From an uncultured Oscillospiraceae bacterium (GTDB lineage Bacteria > Bacillota > Clostridia > Oscillospirales > Oscillospiraceae), in contig CAKTIN010000052.1 of NCBI GenBank assembly GCA_934565775.1, positions 1 to 12,756 on the forward strand: 12,756 nt of DNA, given 5' to 3'. Each line of letters starts with the position of its first letter. Position 1 is the first letter of the stretch. Under the pieces are notes generated by a model. That model was not told where the DNA came from. It saw nothing but the letters and a program-made list of their open reading frames with translations, and searched no databases. Shown here one piece after another: positions 12,527 to 12,756 of the stretch. Position numbers and translations under genes: made by a program.

Positions 12527-12560
12527 ACCCCGGGGCGCAGACCAATCTGCGCCCCGGGGT
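12527..12560. terminator. 15-bp perfect stem-loop after mazF
   Basis: Bases 12527-12541 pair perfectly with 12546-12560 around a CCAA loop; each arm itself contains the palindrome CCCCGGGG. No T-run follows on either strand, so it may terminate poorly or act as an mRNA 3'-end stabiliser. It marks the switch from GC-rich DNA to the AT-rich tail. Confidence 0.55.
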
Positions 12561-12585
12561 CAGGCTGTCAATAAAGCCCCGGACC

Positions 12586-12695
12586 GTTAAAATGCAAAGC
12601 AATCCACAAGAAGGCTTTCTCCTTTTCTCAACACGCTGCACAATTGAGAACTTGAAGAAAAAGTTCGGAATCTACAGATAAATAAGCATTTTAAC
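12586..12695. repeat. 110-bp AT-rich segment bounded by 10-bp inverted repeats
   Basis: GTTAAAATGC (12586-12595) and GCATTTTAAC (12686-12695) are exact inverted copies. Inside, two mutually exclusive hairpins occur: TTCTCAA (12625-12631) with TTGAGAA (12644-12650), and GAACTT (12648-12653) with AAGTTC (12661-12666), sharing GAA. No target duplication is visible at the edges. On the minus strand there is an AAAGGAGAAAG ribosome-site-like string. It may be a small mobile or regulatory element. No gene of credible length is present. Confidence 0.5.
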
Positions 12696-12703
12696 TTACT
12701 GCA

Positions 12704-12749
12704 CAACTCGCATCCTACCGTACCTCTGTACGCCGACGGATGCGAGTTG
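12704..12749. repeat. Nested inverted repeat at the window end
   Basis: CAACTCGCATCC (12704-12715) pairs with GGATGCGAGTTG (12738-12749), 12 perfect pairs. Inside, CGTAC (12719-12723) pairs with GTACG (12728-12732) around CTCT. The two-level cruciform resembles recombination or replication sites of mobile elements more than a terminator, as only TTGTCT follows. The window ends 7 bases later, so its context is unseen. Confidence 0.5.
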
Positions 12750-12756
12750 CTTGTCT

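Noticed and set aside
12592..12681. A 29-codon frame in the AT-rich tail
   Set aside because: It starts inside the left inverted repeat, has no ribosome binding site and no recognisable sequence.

Overview
The window looks like a piece of chromosome from a GC-rich, low-abundance-of-AT Firmicute, most likely a gut Oscillospiraceae-type anaerobe (Flavonifractor/Lawsonibacter/Oscillibacter-like). This assignment is an inference. It rests on strong GGAGG ribosome binding sites, TTGACA/TATAAT promoters, a DUF1292 protein, a Gram-positive-type MazF, a Mn2+ riboswitch ahead of mntP, and phosphotransacetylase and poly-[4Fe-4S] ferredoxin genes typical of anaerobes. No rRNA, tRNA, CRISPR array or complete insertion sequence is visible.

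Layout. 1-866: an AT-richer nucleoside phosphorylase family gene that contrasts with the rest (a sample line inside it is about 43% GC, against about 65% in the ATPase gene). 867-1123: a convergent gap with three hairpins, one a perfect 36-bp palindrome. 1124-2122 (minus): phosphate acetyltransferase. A divergent promoter region follows. 2409-6743: a metal-transport block made of a small membrane-anchored protein (DUF6110-like), a CtpC-like P1B ATPase with an altered CPx motif, then a strong promoter and a yybP-ykoY (Mn2+) riboswitch with its own terminator, controlling mntP and a Ca2+/cation antiporter. 6873-9004: tRNA-dihydrouridine synthase, a DUF1292 protein and an aspartate kinase that lacks the ACT regulatory domains, each with its own signals. 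9039-9621 (minus): a 53-residue membrane peptide and a small lipoprotein. 9804-11564: a zinc-ribbon, single-pass membrane protein with a large outer domain, divergent from the lipoprotein across an AT-rich region with repeated TAGAC motifs. 11646-12032: a ferredoxin with four [4Fe-4S] motifs. 12154-12504: a MazF-type endoribonuclease without a visible antitoxin. 12561-12756: an AT-rich tail with nested inverted repeats and no convincing gene.

How the genes work together. The clearest functional unit is 2409-6743. The riboswitch, MntP and the antiporter are almost certainly one Mn2+-responsive operon. The ATPase with its small partner sits directly upstream but is separated by a strong terminator, so the shared theme (divalent cation export) is inferred from proximity and family. 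Most other genes are monocistronic with tightly packed promoters and terminators; in two places the promoter of the next gene overlaps the stop codon or terminator of the previous one.

Nothing here is clearly a novel defence or mobile system. The best leads are the altered-motif ATPase with its small membrane partner, the cation antiporter under Mn2+ control, the operator-like repeats before the zinc-ribbon protein, and the structured AT-rich tail.
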